Below, piece after piece: positions 44,754 through 53,499 of a stretch of 64,000 nucleotides of DNA. This stretch comes from Campylobacter concisus (lineage in GTDB: Bacteria; Campylobacterota; Campylobacteria; Campylobacterales; Campylobacteraceae): the NCBI RefSeq assembly GCF_003048835.2, contig NZ_CP060705.1:744001-808000 (forward strand), written 5' to 3'. The notes beneath the pieces are model-generated. The model was given only the letters and a program-made list of their open reading frames with translations, searched no databases and was not told the DNA's origin. Both the position numbers and the translations under genes were made by a program. The stretch's first letter is position 1, and the number at the start of each line of letters is the position of its first letter.

Positions 44754-45413
44754 ATGAAAAAATATCTACTACTTTTAACTGCTCTATTTTTCACAGGCTG
44801 CTTAAATGTCATCGGCATCGGGGATACGCCAAAGCAAGATGACTCATGGCAGCAGCCAAAGGACGAAAAGGTGGTGCAAAACAAAGAGCAAATTTCAAAA
44901 AATGCTATTGATCTTTTAACACCAAAGTGCGAGAGCGGCGATGCTGAAGCGTGCAATGATTTGGGCGTAAATTTTGAGCTTATGAAAGAGTATGATAATG
45001 CCTATGCAAACTACAAAAAGGCTTGCGATGCGAAAGTGCAGCTTGCTTGCTCAAACCTTGGCACGCTCTATGAAAACGGTCTTGGCGTAAAAAAAGATCC
45101 AAAAAAAGCGGTCGAAATTTACAAAGATAGCTGCAACAGTGGCGGTGTGCAAGCTTGCTATCATCTAGGCAATGCCTACCGCAAGGGTGAGATCGTCAAA
45201 CAAGACTACTACCTAGCGATGGAGGCCTACACAAACGCTTGCAACGCTGGAGATCTCCCAAGCTGCGCAAATATCGGTGCGATGTATGAGCTAGGGCTTG
45301 GCATGAACAAGGACGAAAAAAGAGCTTATGGAATTTACAAAGTCGCTTGCTTTCGCGGTCTAAACAAGGCGTGCCCGCAGATGAAAAGACTAGGCGCAAA
45401 GCTTGGCATGTAA
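44754..45413 (+). CDS. Cysteine-rich Sel1-repeat lipoprotein (Hcp-like)
   Basis: A 219-residue protein with lipobox FTGC (Cys15). Five repeats each carry a Cys-x7-Cys pair: CESGDAEAC, CDAKVQLAC, CNSGGVQAC, CNAGDLPSC and CFRGLNKAC. This is the pattern of Helicobacter cysteine-rich proteins, in which each repeat holds one disulfide, so it should be an oxidised periplasmic solenoid. I start at ATG 44754, after AAAAGGA, instead of an ATG at 44721 within the preceding gene. It is ten bases after the RclA-like gene. Confidence 0.88.
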   Translation: MKKYLLLLTALFFTGCLNVIGIGDTPKQDDSWQQPKDEKVVQNKEQISKNAIDLLTPKCESGDAEACNDLGVNFELMKEYDNAYANYKKACDAKVQLACSNLGTLYENGLGVKKDPKKAVEIYKDSCNSGGVQACYHLGNAYRKGEIVKQDYYLAMEAYTNACNAGDLPSCANIGAMYELGLGMNKDEKRAYGIYKVACFRGLNKACPQMKRLGAKLGM

Positions 45414-45425
45414 GCAGGAAAATAA

Positions 45426-46049
45426 GTGAAAAAAGTTTTAAATTTTGGGCTTATCGTGGCTGCTAGCTTTATGCTAAGTGGTTGCTGGTCGTGGCAAAAG
45501 ATGGTGAGCTTTGGCTTTTGGCAAAGTGATGAGGAGGCTAGGGCGGAGCGTCTTGAGCTTGAAAAAGAGAAGATGGTGCAAAACTGCGAGAGCGGAAATA
45601 GCATCGATTGCAACAATCTAGCTGTAAATTTTAGCAACGAAAAGGACTTCGTAAAGGCAAAAGGCTACTATGAAAAGGCTTGCAACGCTGGGCTTGCGAC
45701 TGCTTGTTCAAATTTGGGTCAAATTTACGAGCAAGGGCTAGTCGATGAGCAAAAAGATATCGAAAAAGCTCTAAAGCTTTATAAACTAGCTTGCGATAGT
45801 GGCGACGGCGTTGGCTGCTACAACGAGGCTATGGGGCTAAAGTCCTACATCGAAAGCGAAAATTTAAAAACTCATAAGATAGATAGAACTAAGGCCGAGG
45901 CTAGAGTTTTAAAGCTTTTGGCAAAGAGCTGTGAGCTTGAGTATGCGCAGTCGTGCTTTTTGCTTGCAAAGCTAAGCGGCGATGAAACAAAGGCAGACGC
46001 ACTTTACAAAAGAGCCTGCCAACTTGGCAAATGTGTGGATAAAAGGTAA
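45426..46049 (+). CDS. Second cysteine-rich Sel1-repeat lipoprotein
   Basis: A 207-residue protein starting at GTG, with lipobox LSGC (Cys20). Repeats with paired cysteines are CESGNSIDC, CNAGLATAC, CDSGDGVGC and CELEYAQSC; a final CQLGKC follows. A charged, coiled segment (residues about 33-50) separates the lipid anchor from the solenoid. It is 12 bases from its paralogue upstream and nine bases from the acyltransferase. Duplication followed by divergence is likely. Confidence 0.86.
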   Translation: MKKVLNFGLIVAASFMLSGCWSWQKMVSFGFWQSDEEARAERLELEKEKMVQNCESGNSIDCNNLAVNFSNEKDFVKAKGYYEKACNAGLATACSNLGQIYEQGLVDEQKDIEKALKLYKLACDSGDGVGCYNEAMGLKSYIESENLKTHKIDRTKAEARVLKLLAKSCELEYAQSCFLLAKLSGDETKADALYKRACQLGKCVDKR

Positions 46050-46058
46050 GGGATAAAT

Positions 46059-47435
46059 TTGCTTTTTAACTCATATATTTTTATATTTGCATTTTTGCCG
46101 CTTGTATTTTTTGTATATTTTTTTCTAAACAAAAAGAGACTAAGCACTCTTGCAAAAGCTTTTTTGGTGAGTGCTAGTTTATTTTTTTATGCTTATTGGA
46201 GCGTTTATTATCTGCCGATTTTGTTAGGAAGTATTGTTTTTAACTTCTTTGTTTCAAAATTTCTTGCAAAACATCAAAGCAAAGCTGTTTTGATTTTTGG
46301 TATAGTTTGCAACCTTGCTTTACTAGGATATTTTAAATATGCTGATTTTTTAATTTCAAATTTAAACGCTATAGCAAATACAAATTTGGGTCTACTTCAT
46401 ATCGCTTTGCCGCTTGCACTTAGTTTTGTCACATTTCAGCAAATAGCATATCTGGTGGATAGCTACAATAAGCAAACAAAAGAGAATAGTTTTTTAAACT
46501 ACTGCCTTTTTATAACATTTTTCCCACAGCTTATTGCTGGTCCGATAGTGCATCACAAAGAGATGATGCCACAGTTTGCAAATAAATTTAATCTTATAAA
46601 AAACTATAAATTTATAGCCCTTGGGCTTTTTGTTTTTAGCATGGGGCTATTTAAGAAGAGTGTGGTTGCAGATACTTTTTCTATTTTTGCAAATGCTGGA
46701 TTTGATGTGGAGAGAAATTTGACTTTTCTGCAAGCATGGGCGACATCGCTTTCATATACTTTTCAGCTTTATTTTGATTTTAGTGGTTATTGCGATATGG
46801 CAATAGGTCTTGCTCTGTTTTTTAACATAAGACTTCCTATAAATTTTAACTCCCCGTATAAGGCTTTAAATATTCAGGATTTTTGGCACAGGTGGCATAT
46901 TACATTGTCGCGTTTTTTAAGGGACTACATCTATATCCCGCTTGGAGGTAATAGGGGGGGGCAGGGCCGCACTTATCTAAATTTGTTTTTGGTATTTTTA
47001 ATAGGCGGTCTTTGGCATGGGGCTGCTTGGACATTTGTTGTTTGGGGTGCTTTGCATGGCTTTGCTATTGTCATTCACAGATGTTGGCAAAAGTTAAATT
47101 TTAAACTAAATAAAATCATTGCTTGGATCATTACCTTTAACTTTGTAAATTTTACATGGATATTTTTTAGGGCAAAAAGCTTTGAAGATGCTATGAAAGT
47201 GATCCGAGGGATGTTTTTTGGTGAGTTTAAAATAGATGTTAATTATCTTGAGATGTTTTTTATCGTTTTGGCTTTTTTGGTTGTTTTGCTTTTTAAAAAC
47301 TCTATGCAGATAGCATTTGATAAAAAATTTAAATTTACTATCTGGCAAATATTTGCAACATCTTTCTTTTTATTTATATCAATTTTAGCAATTAGGCTTA
47401 ATAATGCGAGCGAATTTTTATACTTTAGATTTTAA
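46059..47435 (+). CDS. MBOAT membrane O-acyltransferase (AlgI/PatA-like)
   Basis: A 458-residue polytopic protein starting at TTG with an AAGGGA site. Hallmarks of the AlgI branch of membrane-bound O-acyltransferases are present: FPQLIAGPIVHHKEMMPQF, FDFSGYCDMAIG, DFWHRWHITLSRFLRDYIYIPLG and the catalytic His in GGLWHGAAWTFVVWG. These enzymes move acetyl groups across the inner membrane to polysaccharide or peptidoglycan. Immediately after the LGG motif, the codons AAT AGG GGG GGG CAG form a G8 tract. It is A+T-richer than most neighbours. The SGNH-type partner overlaps its end by 32 bases. The acceptor is unknown. Confidence 0.92.
   Translation: MLFNSYIFIFAFLPLVFFVYFFLNKKRLSTLAKAFLVSASLFFYAYWSVYYLPILLGSIVFNFFVSKFLAKHQSKAVLIFGIVCNLALLGYFKYADFLISNLNAIANTNLGLLHIALPLALSFVTFQQIAYLVDSYNKQTKENSFLNYCLFITFFPQLIAGPIVHHKEMMPQFANKFNLIKNYKFIALGLFVFSMGLFKKSVVADTFSIFANAGFDVERNLTFLQAWATSLSYTFQLYFDFSGYCDMAIGLALFFNIRLPINFNSPYKALNIQDFWHRWHITLSRFLRDYIYIPLGGNRGGQGRTYLNLFLVFLIGGLWHGAAWTFVVWGALHGFAIVIHRCWQKLNFKLNKIIAWIITFNFVNFTWIFFRAKSFEDAMKVIRGMFFGEFKIDVNYLEMFFIVLAFLVVLLFKNSMQIAFDKKFKFTIWQIFATSFFLFISILAIRLNNASEFLYFRF
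46954..46961 (+). repeat. Homopolymeric G8 tract inside the acyltransferase gene
   Basis: Eight consecutive G in frame (Asn-Arg-Gly-Gly-Gln). At eight G the gene is full length. Loss of one G gives a TAA six to seven codons later; gain of one shifts the frame through the catalytic WHGA motif. Tracts of eight or more G are the usual slipped-strand contingency repeats in Campylobacter. It is the only G run of this length in the window. Confidence 0.75.
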
Positions 47436-48471
47436 GAAAAAAATATTTCTATGCCTGTTTCTAGTAACATTTGCTATGGTTGGACTTGATATTGTGCTGT
47501 ATTTTTTTTTAAATAATGGAGTGACAAGTAAGGTAAAATTTGATGATAATAAAATTTCAAAAGCTGAGCATTTTAAACTAAATAGCGAAAAACAAAAGGA
47601 TATTGTTTTTGTTGGAAGTAGTAGAACTCTTCATCATATATCAACAAATATTTTTAGCAAAAATAATATTAGTATTTATAATTTTGGAGTATCTGGTAAT
47701 TTTATTAGAGACTATCCATTTATTTCAAATGTCATCAAAAAAACTGGTACAAATGAGGTTGTTATTAGTATAGGTCCTAGTCATCTTTTTGACGACTATT
47801 CCAATAACGGATTTAAAATTTATACTACTGATGAATTTATTGCAAATTTTGGTACAGATAAAATGATCTTTTTAAAAACATTGCCTGATTTTTTTGCAAG
47901 AGTACATCTGTTTTTGAGATATTCTGAAGGTATATATAATAGGATAGTTGGGTTTTATGGGAAATTTGCTCCAGATAATAAAGCTAAATCAAGCAATTTT
48001 GAAGCTAAAAACACTTTTGATGTAAAAGCACATAGCGATTGTGATTTAATCAATATAAATGAGATAAATTCAAATGCTACAAAAAATAAAAAAATCATTG
48101 TTGCAAAATGTAGTAATGGAGATATTATTCTTTTTTCAGATGCGCTTCCAAGGGAAAATTATGGTAAGACGATCGAGTTAAAGGGGTTAAATCAAAACAC
48201 TATAAAATATTTTCAAAATTATGTAATTGATCCACTTGTAAAAAGTGGTATAAAGGTTGTTGTTATATTAGAGCCTATGTTTGATGGCTCCACTATAAAG
48301 TATGATATAAATGAGATAATGCCAGCTATTAAAAATGCTAAGGTTATTGATCTTACAAATTTCAAATTTGATGATAATGAGCTATCAGATATGGGGCATC
48401 ATTTAAACTATCTTGGTAGAAAAAGATATAGCGAGTTTTTGGTTAAACTTTATCTTACTGGTAAACTTTAA
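47404..48471 (+). CDS. SGNH-hydrolase-like membrane protein, partner of the acyltransferase
   Basis: A 355-residue protein with one N-terminal membrane helix (about residues 14-36) and a periplasmic domain. It has FVGSSRTLHH (Ser72/73, block I of SGNH enzymes), a GVSG at about 92, and DMGHH near the C-terminus (Asp329, His332, the DxxH block). This layout resembles the AlgJ/AlgX, DltD and PatB partners that act with MBOAT proteins. The gene is visibly A+T-rich compared with surrounding housekeeping genes, which suggests separate acquisition together with the acyltransferase. A T9 run lies in its membrane helix. Assignment is by layout and blocks; substrate is not predicted. Confidence 0.78.
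   Translation: MRANFYTLDFKKKIFLCLFLVTFAMVGLDIVLYFFLNNGVTSKVKFDDNKISKAEHFKLNSEKQKDIVFVGSSRTLHHISTNIFSKNNISIYNFGVSGNFIRDYPFISNVIKKTGTNEVVISIGPSHLFDDYSNNGFKIYTTDEFIANFGTDKMIFLKTLPDFFARVHLFLRYSEGIYNRIVGFYGKFAPDNKAKSSNFEAKNTFDVKAHSDCDLININEINSNATKNKKIIVAKCSNGDIILFSDALPRENYGKTIELKGLNQNTIKYFQNYVIDPLVKSGIKVVVILEPMFDGSTIKYDINEIMPAIKNAKVIDLTNFKFDDNELSDMGHHLNYLGRKRYSEFLVKLYLTGKL
47502..47510 (+). repeat. T9 run in the SGNH-like gene
   Basis: Nine T in codons for Tyr-Phe-Phe-Leu, within the membrane helix about 33 codons after the start. A slip would truncate the protein early. T runs are less often used as contingency tracts than G runs here. Confidence 0.4.
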
Positions 48472-48475
48472 GTTC

Positions 48476-49012
48476 TTACTTCAATCCAAAAACTTTTATA
48501 TTAAAAGTTGTGTGGATTTTATCGTTTTCACCCTTCATGACGATAGGAAATTCGGCTTTTATGATGCTGTCGTAGCTACTAAGCGCGTCTAAAAAGTCAT
48601 AAAATTTTTGCGGGGTTTTAAGTGAGCTAGTGACATTTAGGTGGTATCTAAAGAACTTCTCAGTTGCGTTATTTTCACCTTCTTCTATCTTGCTAAGACT
48701 CACTTCGCTAAAAAATTGCGATGCGAAATTTATAAATTTATCCTTATCAAAAGCTGTATCATAAGCCAAGATGATAGCACCATCTTTTTGTCTTGTCGCC
48801 TCAAGTGCTTTAAATTTAGCTTCAAATTCATTTTTTACCTTCGTGTATGATGAGGTTTGCGAGTAGTTTTGCCTTGAGAGGCTTTTAAATTCTTTTATAT
48901 TTGGCACGATAAAGCCAAATATCATAATGAAGCAAACTATGATAAAAGCAAATATAAAAAGTAAAAGCTTTACTGGGTCGATTTTTTCTAAGCTCGTATC
49001 TTTTTTACTCAT
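48476..49012 (-). CDS. PilO-like single-helix membrane protein
   Basis: A 178-residue protein with a short cytoplasmic N-terminus, a membrane helix (about residues 16-40), a coiled region (residues about 45-75) and a ferredoxin-like periplasmic domain. It is the last of three genes whose order and topology match PilM-PilN-PilO/GspL-GspM. The ATG at 49010-49012 has a GAGGGA site; a longer frame starts at 49033. It overlaps the upstream gene by eight bases. The assignment is structural inference; direct sequence similarity is low. Confidence 0.6.
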   Translation of the reverse strand: MSKKDTSLEKIDPVKLLLFIFAFIIVCFIMIFGFIVPNIKEFKSLSRQNYSQTSSYTKVKNEFEAKFKALEATRQKDGAIILAYDTAFDKDKFINFASQFFSEVSLSKIEEGENNATEKFFRYHLNVTSSLKTPQKFYDFLDALSSYDSIIKAEFPIVMKGENDKIHTTFNIKVFGLK

Positions 49013-49526
49013 TATATCCCTCAGAATTATCAATCTTATTTGTGCTTATAAAGCCGTACCAGCCGTTTTTGCTCTGATAAAAGCTAGTGTTTGACGTGGT
49101 GAAAATCGACCTTAGCGGCGACGCTAAAAGCTGGTTAAAGACATCTTTTGTTGGCGTTATACCGCGGATGATGAGTGAGTTTTTATCCATAAAGACCTCT
49201 TCAAGCGTGATGCTATCAGGCACAAGGTCAAAGAGGTTGTGCAAGCTTTGCTTTAGGATAGAATTTGACGTAAAGATGTCGTTTGCTGAGTCTATCTGCA
49301 CGGCAAGTTTGGCTGAAATTTCATCCGTAGTGACTATCTTTTGGCTAAGCTCTTTTTGCTCATTTGCTAGAAATTCTATATTTTTCTTGGTTGAGTAGTT
49401 TTTATAAACGATGAAGAAATTTGCCACCAAAAGCACCACAAAGACAAAGCCGATGAGGCTTAGCCAGAGCTTACTAAAGATAGAGAGAAGCGGTCTTGGT
49501 TCTGGAGTGATGAAGCTAAATTTCAT
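49005..49526 (-). CDS. PilN-like single-helix membrane protein
   Basis: A 173-residue protein with a cytoplasmic N-terminus (MKFSFITPEPRPLLSIFSKL), one membrane helix (about residues 21-44), a coiled region (NIEFLANEQKELSQKI) and a periplasmic domain with LFDLVPDSITLEEVFMDKNSLIIRG, split here as LVPDSITLEEV and NSLIIRG. The phrase PDSITL-(x)n-LxIxG is characteristic of PilN-type proteins. The N-terminal tail would bind the PilM-like protein encoded next to it. It overlaps both neighbours. Confidence 0.65.
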   Translation of the reverse strand: MKFSFITPEPRPLLSIFSKLWLSLIGFVFVVLLVANFFIVYKNYSTKKNIEFLANEQKELSQKIVTTDEISAKLAVQIDSANDIFTSNSILKQSLHNLFDLVPDSITLEEVFMDKNSLIIRGITPTKDVFNQLLASPLRSIFTTSNTSFYQSKNGWYGFISTNKIDNSEGYNE

Positions 49527-50527
49527 AGTGTTATCTCTTCTTGCATGATCTCATTCATGATGTGATTTGTGTTGATCGGATAGCTTGATGTCTCCACAAA
49601 TAGCTCAGATTGCAGGTATTGTAAAAATGTCGCGCTTGTCTTTGTATTTTCAAAAACGATGATCTGCTCGATAAAATCGCCGCCGTAGATCGGATTTTCA
49701 TAAAATTCTTTCATAGCTTTTGCTATGTAGTCAAACATCTTCATATCGCGCCCAAATATCGCTACTGACTTCTCGACATTGGTCGAAGTTGGCATGTTTA
49801 GCTCGTAGTTTAGATCTTCAAATTCTTTTGGCTTATCGTCGCTTAAGAAATCATCCAAACTCTTGAAATCATCAAGCGCCGTTGCGCCATCTTCTTCTTT
49901 GACGATAAGGTTGTCGATGTCTGTTATATCCTCTTCTTTTAGGCTTTCGATCTCTTCGTTGCCCTCTTCAGCGTCACTCATATTTAAAAACGTAGAGAGC
50001 TTCATCTGCTTATCTTTAAATATCGCAAGCGCAAAAGAGTGCGAGTGGATGTAGAGATATAGCGTGGTTTTTGGCGAAATTCCACGCTTTAAAAGCTCGT
50101 GAAAGAGCAGGGCGATAGGCGAGTAGATAAGATCGACGCTACCTTGCCCAAAGAGGTTTTTGTATCTTCTTATAGCGTTTAAATTTGCATATATGCTCCA
50201 GCTATCTTGCATCACAAGGCTGGTTAAATTTTGCGTGTTTATGCTAAATTTTTTGTACTCGTCAAAGTTAGCAGTAGGCAGCGCACCTTGTGAGTCATCG
50301 TTAAAAAAGAGCGAAACATAGACGCCAAAATAGGCCTTCTCTTGCTCTTCTATGTATTTTATGACCTTTTCATCGACATTTTCGATGCTTATGTCGGTAA
50401 ATTTAGCATTTGTGGTTTTTATAAGCTTGCCATTTCTAAAGACCTGACCGTAGAAAATGCACTCGTTGCCCTCGATCACGACGCTCAAGAAAAGGTTTGA
50501 AAAAAGCTTTCTGATGCTAAAAGACAT
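49523..50527 (-). CDS. PilM-like cytoplasmic protein
   Basis: A 334-residue soluble protein with no signal peptide. It is in the position of PilM and shows an actin-fold-like flow (VVIEGNECIFYGQVFRNG at the start, then TTLYLYIHSHSFALAIFKDKQMKLS, an internal repeat of the subdomain theme), although the nucleotide-binding residues are not obvious. An acidic insert (about residues 185-240, with EEGNEEIESLKEEDITDID) is unusual. It overlaps the PilN-like gene by four bases. I call this by context; a remote-homology search would decide. Confidence 0.5.
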   Translation of the reverse strand: MSFSIRKLFSNLFLSVVIEGNECIFYGQVFRNGKLIKTTNAKFTDISIENVDEKVIKYIEEQEKAYFGVYVSLFFNDDSQGALPTANFDEYKKFSINTQNLTSLVMQDSWSIYANLNAIRRYKNLFGQGSVDLIYSPIALLFHELLKRGISPKTTLYLYIHSHSFALAIFKDKQMKLSTFLNMSDAEEGNEEIESLKEEDITDIDNLIVKEEDGATALDDFKSLDDFLSDDKPKEFEDLNYELNMPTSTNVEKSVAIFGRDMKMFDYIAKAMKEFYENPIYGGDFIEQIIVFENTKTSATFLQYLQSELFVETSSYPINTNHIMNEIMQEEITL

Positions 50528-50587
50528 AACTCTCCTAAATTTAAGTGCAAATTTTTGTTATGTTAGCTAAAAAGGGATTAAATAAGT

Positions 50588-51034
50588 TTAAAACAGCTCA
50601 TTTTTGAGCTTAACAAAAACTTCTTTTGTGCTTAGTGCTTCGTCTTTTAGGGCGTTATCGAGCAGGGCAGAATTTCTTAAGCTCTCAAAATCCTCTATCA
50701 TCACATCACACATCATTTTGATGCGCTCATTATCAGCCTTACTGACACCATTTTGGCTCATTTTTTTGATGCGTTCAAGATACTCTTTGCCGTTTTTTAT
50801 GTATGAGCTAAATTTTATCGCTGCCTTGCTTTGATTAAGCGTGGTGGCAGCCATTTTGTTGTAGGCGTCAAGATCAAGGGCTTTTTGGCTTAAATTTAGA
50901 GCCTTTTCGTACTCTTTGCTCTCGTAGTAAAATTTCGCTTCAAGGGCGAGCTTATAAGAGTTGTCGCTATAAAAAAATAGCCCAAACAAAGCTATTATGA
51001 AAATGGCTATAAAGATAGAGAGTTTATTTTTCAT
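50588..51034 (-). CDS. Membrane-anchored TPR-like protein (unknown)
   Basis: A 148-residue protein with an uncleaved N-terminal helix (about residues 5-23) and one to two TPR-like repeats (AKFYYESKEYEKALNLSQKALDLD), then a charged helical region. It overlaps the acyltransferase gene by 11 bases and is 60 bases before the PilM-like gene. It could be the pilotin or scaffold of the putative apparatus, or an unrelated protein. Confidence 0.75.
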   Translation of the reverse strand: MKNKLSIFIAIFIIALFGLFFYSDNSYKLALEAKFYYESKEYEKALNLSQKALDLDAYNKMAATTLNQSKAAIKFSSYIKNGKEYLERIKKMSQNGVSKADNERIKMMCDVMIEDFESLRNSALLDNALKDEALSTKEVFVKLKNELF

Positions 51035-51803
51035 AAATTTCGTCCAAAATTTCTCTTATTTCGTCGCTTATTTGCGGATTTTTATGCGCATATTTTTTCC
51101 ACCAAATTTTTAAATTTGACCTAAAGTCCTCTTTATTTTGTAGCACGCTCTTGCCGCCGTCATTTTGTGAGGCCTGCCAAAGCTCGTTTTGTATCTTCTC
51201 TTTTGCCTCTTTTTGCTCTAAATTTGCCACACTAAAAGGTGCTGAGAGGCTAAAATTTATAGTTGAAAATGGCTTTGGAAGTATCATCTTATCCCAGCTT
51301 TTAAACTCCCAAAACGAGTTTGCTTCAAAATTTAGAGCATAAATTTCACAAGATGACTTTTGCGCGATCACCGCAGCTCCGTCTGCTACGCTATGTCTTG
51401 GTCCGCGTGGGCCATCTGGTGTGATGATGACATCGTGACCTTGTTTTATCTCTCTTAGAGCCTCTATAAGCGCCCTTGCGCCGCCTTTTGAGCTGCTGCC
51501 TCTAATGGTACCGATGCCAAAAAATTTGATTACTTTGGTGATGAGCTCGCCATCTTTGTGGTCGCTTATTATCACCTTGCCTTGTTTTCTATTTTGTCTG
51601 CTCCACCACTGCCTGTAAGCAAAGCTCATAAAGCTAAGTCTGCCGTGCCAAAAGACGACGACGCAGCCATTTTGTGGTAGGAAATTTGGAGTGTAGCTCT
51701 TTTTGCAGGTTAGAAAAATGAGCCACATCAAAATGTATATGAAAAAGACGCCAACATTTAGGGCGACCTTTTCAAGGGTGTTTTTAAATTTGCAGCTCGC
51801 CAT
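51024..51803 (-). CDS. Lysophospholipid acyltransferase family protein (DUF374)
   Basis: A 259-residue protein with one N-terminal membrane helix. The acyltransferase blocks are [14 protein letters not shown] (FWHGR in place of the HxxxxD motif), [21 protein letters not shown] and [13 protein letters not shown]. This is the DUF374 pattern, related to the lipid A lauroyl/myristoyl transferases. A role in lipid A or Kdo-lipid acylation is likely. It overlaps miaB by 20 bases, a neighbourhood also recalled for H. pylori and C. jejuni. Confidence 0.87.
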   Translation of the reverse strand: MASCKFKNTLEKVALNVGVFFIYILMWLIFLTCKKSYTPNFLPQNGCVVVFWHGRLSFMSFAYRQWWSRQNRKQGKVIISDHKDGELITKVIKFFGIGTIRGSSSKGGARALIEALREIKQGHDVIITPDGPRGPRHSVADGAAVIAQKSSCEIYALNFEANSFWEFKSWDKMILPKPFSTINFSLSAPFSVANLEQKEAKEKIQNELWQASQNDGGKSVLQNKEDFRSNLKIWWKKYAHKNPQISDEIREILDEIYEK

Positions 51804-53085
51804 ACAAAACCATTCGTTTTGGGTTTGTGATCTTTACTTTTTGCGTAGTGCCAAGAAGCTCTTCGCTGCCATCAACTTGAACCAAAAAGTTGTTAAAACT
51901 TCGCCCAGCAACGCCGCCATTTGCCCTTAGCTCTTCAAAATAGACATCAAAAATTTTATCTTTTTGCGCCGCCACGATCTCGTCTAAAATTTCGCTGTGG
52001 CGATTTTGCAGGCGTGTTAGCCTTTCTGAAGCTGTTTTATCATCTATTTGATTTGTAAAAGTAGCTGCCTTTGTGAGCGGACGAGGTGAATACTTAAAGC
52101 TAAAAATTTGCTCAAATCTAACTTGCTCAAGCACGTCCATCGTATCTTCAAATTCATTGTCGCTCTCGCCTGGAAATGCGACGATGATATCAGTTGAGAT
52201 GCTAACATCTGGGCACATCTTTCTAAGTTTTAGCGCGCGGTCTAAAAACCACTCTTTTGTGTATCCGCGCTTCATCTCGCGCAAAACTTTGGTGTTTCCG
52301 CTTTGAAGTGGCATGTGCATCGACTTGCAAATTTTTGGGTTATTTGTAAAAATTTCAAGAAATTTATCATCCATGTGAAGTGGATGTGGGCTTGTAAATC
52401 TTATCCTCTCAACGCCCTCTATCTCGCTTATCTTCACTAGAAGGTCGCTAAAATCGATATTTTCTTGCGCGCCTGAAAATCTTTTGCCGTAGTTATTGAC
52501 ATTTTGCCCTAGTAAAAATATCTCTTTTGCACCGCTGTTTGCAGCCTTTTCTACCTCTTTTAAAATAAGGCTTGAAGGGATGGAAATTTCATCGCCTCTG
52601 GTGTGTGGGACGATGCAGTAGGTGCATTTTTTGTCGCAGCCGATCGAGATGTTGATGTGGCTTTTGTATGGCGAGCCTCTAAACTCGCCAAATGCGTATT
52701 CGCTCTCGTCGTGGTTGATGTCGGTTGAGATAAATTTAGGCGTATTTACCGCCTTTGTGATCTTGCTGACGTTTCTTGCGCCAAGGACAAAATCAACATA
52801 AGGTGCGCGCTTAAAAATTTCACTACCCAAATGGCTTGCAGTGCAGCCGCAAACGCCTATCTTTGCACCTCTTTTTTTGGCTTTTTCAAAGGCTCCAACC
52901 TCGCTAAAGAGCTTGTGAACTGGCTTTTCACGAACCGAGCAGGTATTTATAAGGATTAAATCAGCTTCTTCGATGTTTTGTGTTAAGGAGTAGTCTTCTT
53001 TTTGTGAGAGCTCGGCTATGATATGCTCGCTGTCACGAACATTCATAGCACAACCTAGAGTTTGGATAAAGAGTTTTTTACTCAT
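51784..53085 (-). CDS. miaB: tRNA-2-methylthio-N6-dimethylallyladenosine synthase
   Basis: MiaB adds a methylthio group at A37 of tRNAs reading U-starting codons. The 433-residue radical SAM protein has the N-terminal cluster cysteines ([23 protein letters not shown]), the radical SAM motif [18 protein letters not shown] and a C-terminal TRAM domain. It is a paralogue of RimO at 38709. It follows the HP0268-like gene directly (one-base overlap). Confidence 0.96.
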   Translation of the reverse strand: MSKKLFIQTLGCAMNVRDSEHIIAELSQKEDYSLTQNIEEADLILINTCSVREKPVHKLFSEVGAFEKAKKRGAKIGVCGCTASHLGSEIFKRAPYVDFVLGARNVSKITKAVNTPKFISTDINHDESEYAFGEFRGSPYKSHINISIGCDKKCTYCIVPHTRGDEISIPSSLILKEVEKAANSGAKEIFLLGQNVNNYGKRFSGAQENIDFSDLLVKISEIEGVERIRFTSPHPLHMDDKFLEIFTNNPKICKSMHMPLQSGNTKVLREMKRGYTKEWFLDRALKLRKMCPDVSISTDIIVAFPGESDNEFEDTMDVLEQVRFEQIFSFKYSPRPLTKAATFTNQIDDKTASERLTRLQNRHSEILDEIVAAQKDKIFDVYFEELRANGGVAGRSFNNFLVQVDGSEELLGTTQKVKITNPKRMVLYGELQI

Positions 53086-53327
53086 TAAAGTATATGCACT
53101 TCATACATATAATCGCTATCATCAAGCCCGTATTTCACGGTTCTGTGATAAACGCTTAGCCCTTTTTCTTCAAAGTGCTCGACTAAGGCGATTAGCTGTT
53201 TGTGCGTGTTTTCTTTATCAAAATAGAAAATTTTCTGACCCTCTTTTTCGACAGCTGCCTCTATCTTTTCTAGTGAAATCGTTTTTGGTTTTGCGTCTAA
53301 TTCGGCTCTTGCAAGTTTTAGCTCCAT
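53085..53327 (-). CDS. HP0268-like small protein
   Basis: An 80-residue soluble alpha/beta protein starting [20 protein letters not shown], with [17 protein letters not shown] and [15 protein letters not shown]. It resembles H. pylori HP0268, reported to be a nicking nuclease, and holds the same position ahead of miaB. I place the start at the ATG following AAAGGATTAAAA; a TTG at 53342 would put the ribosome site inside the coding sequence. Function in Campylobacter is not established. Confidence 0.8.
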   Translation of the reverse strand: MELKLARAELDAKPKTISLEKIEAAVEKEGQKIFYFDKENTHKQLIALVEHFEEKGLSVYHRTVKYGLDDSDYMYEVHIL

Positions 53328-53442
53328 TTTTAATCCTTTCAAAATCTTAAATTTTAATCGGTCAATATACCCAAATCATCATAAAAAAAGGATTAAATAA
53401 AAGTTAATAACAAGCTTAAAGTTATTAAAAGTATGGCTTATG

Positions 53443-53448
53443 TATAAT
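53443..53448 (+). promoter_or_regulatory. Probable -10 box of nusA
   Basis: GGCTTATGTATAATTTC holds TATAAT with TG just before it, 51 bases before the nusA ATG. It overlaps an upstream in-frame ATG (53440), which argues against that ATG as the start. Confidence 0.5.
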
Positions 53449-53499
53449 TTCAAAACTTCACGAAAAATCCCCGAAATTTATCGTCACAATGGAGAAAAA

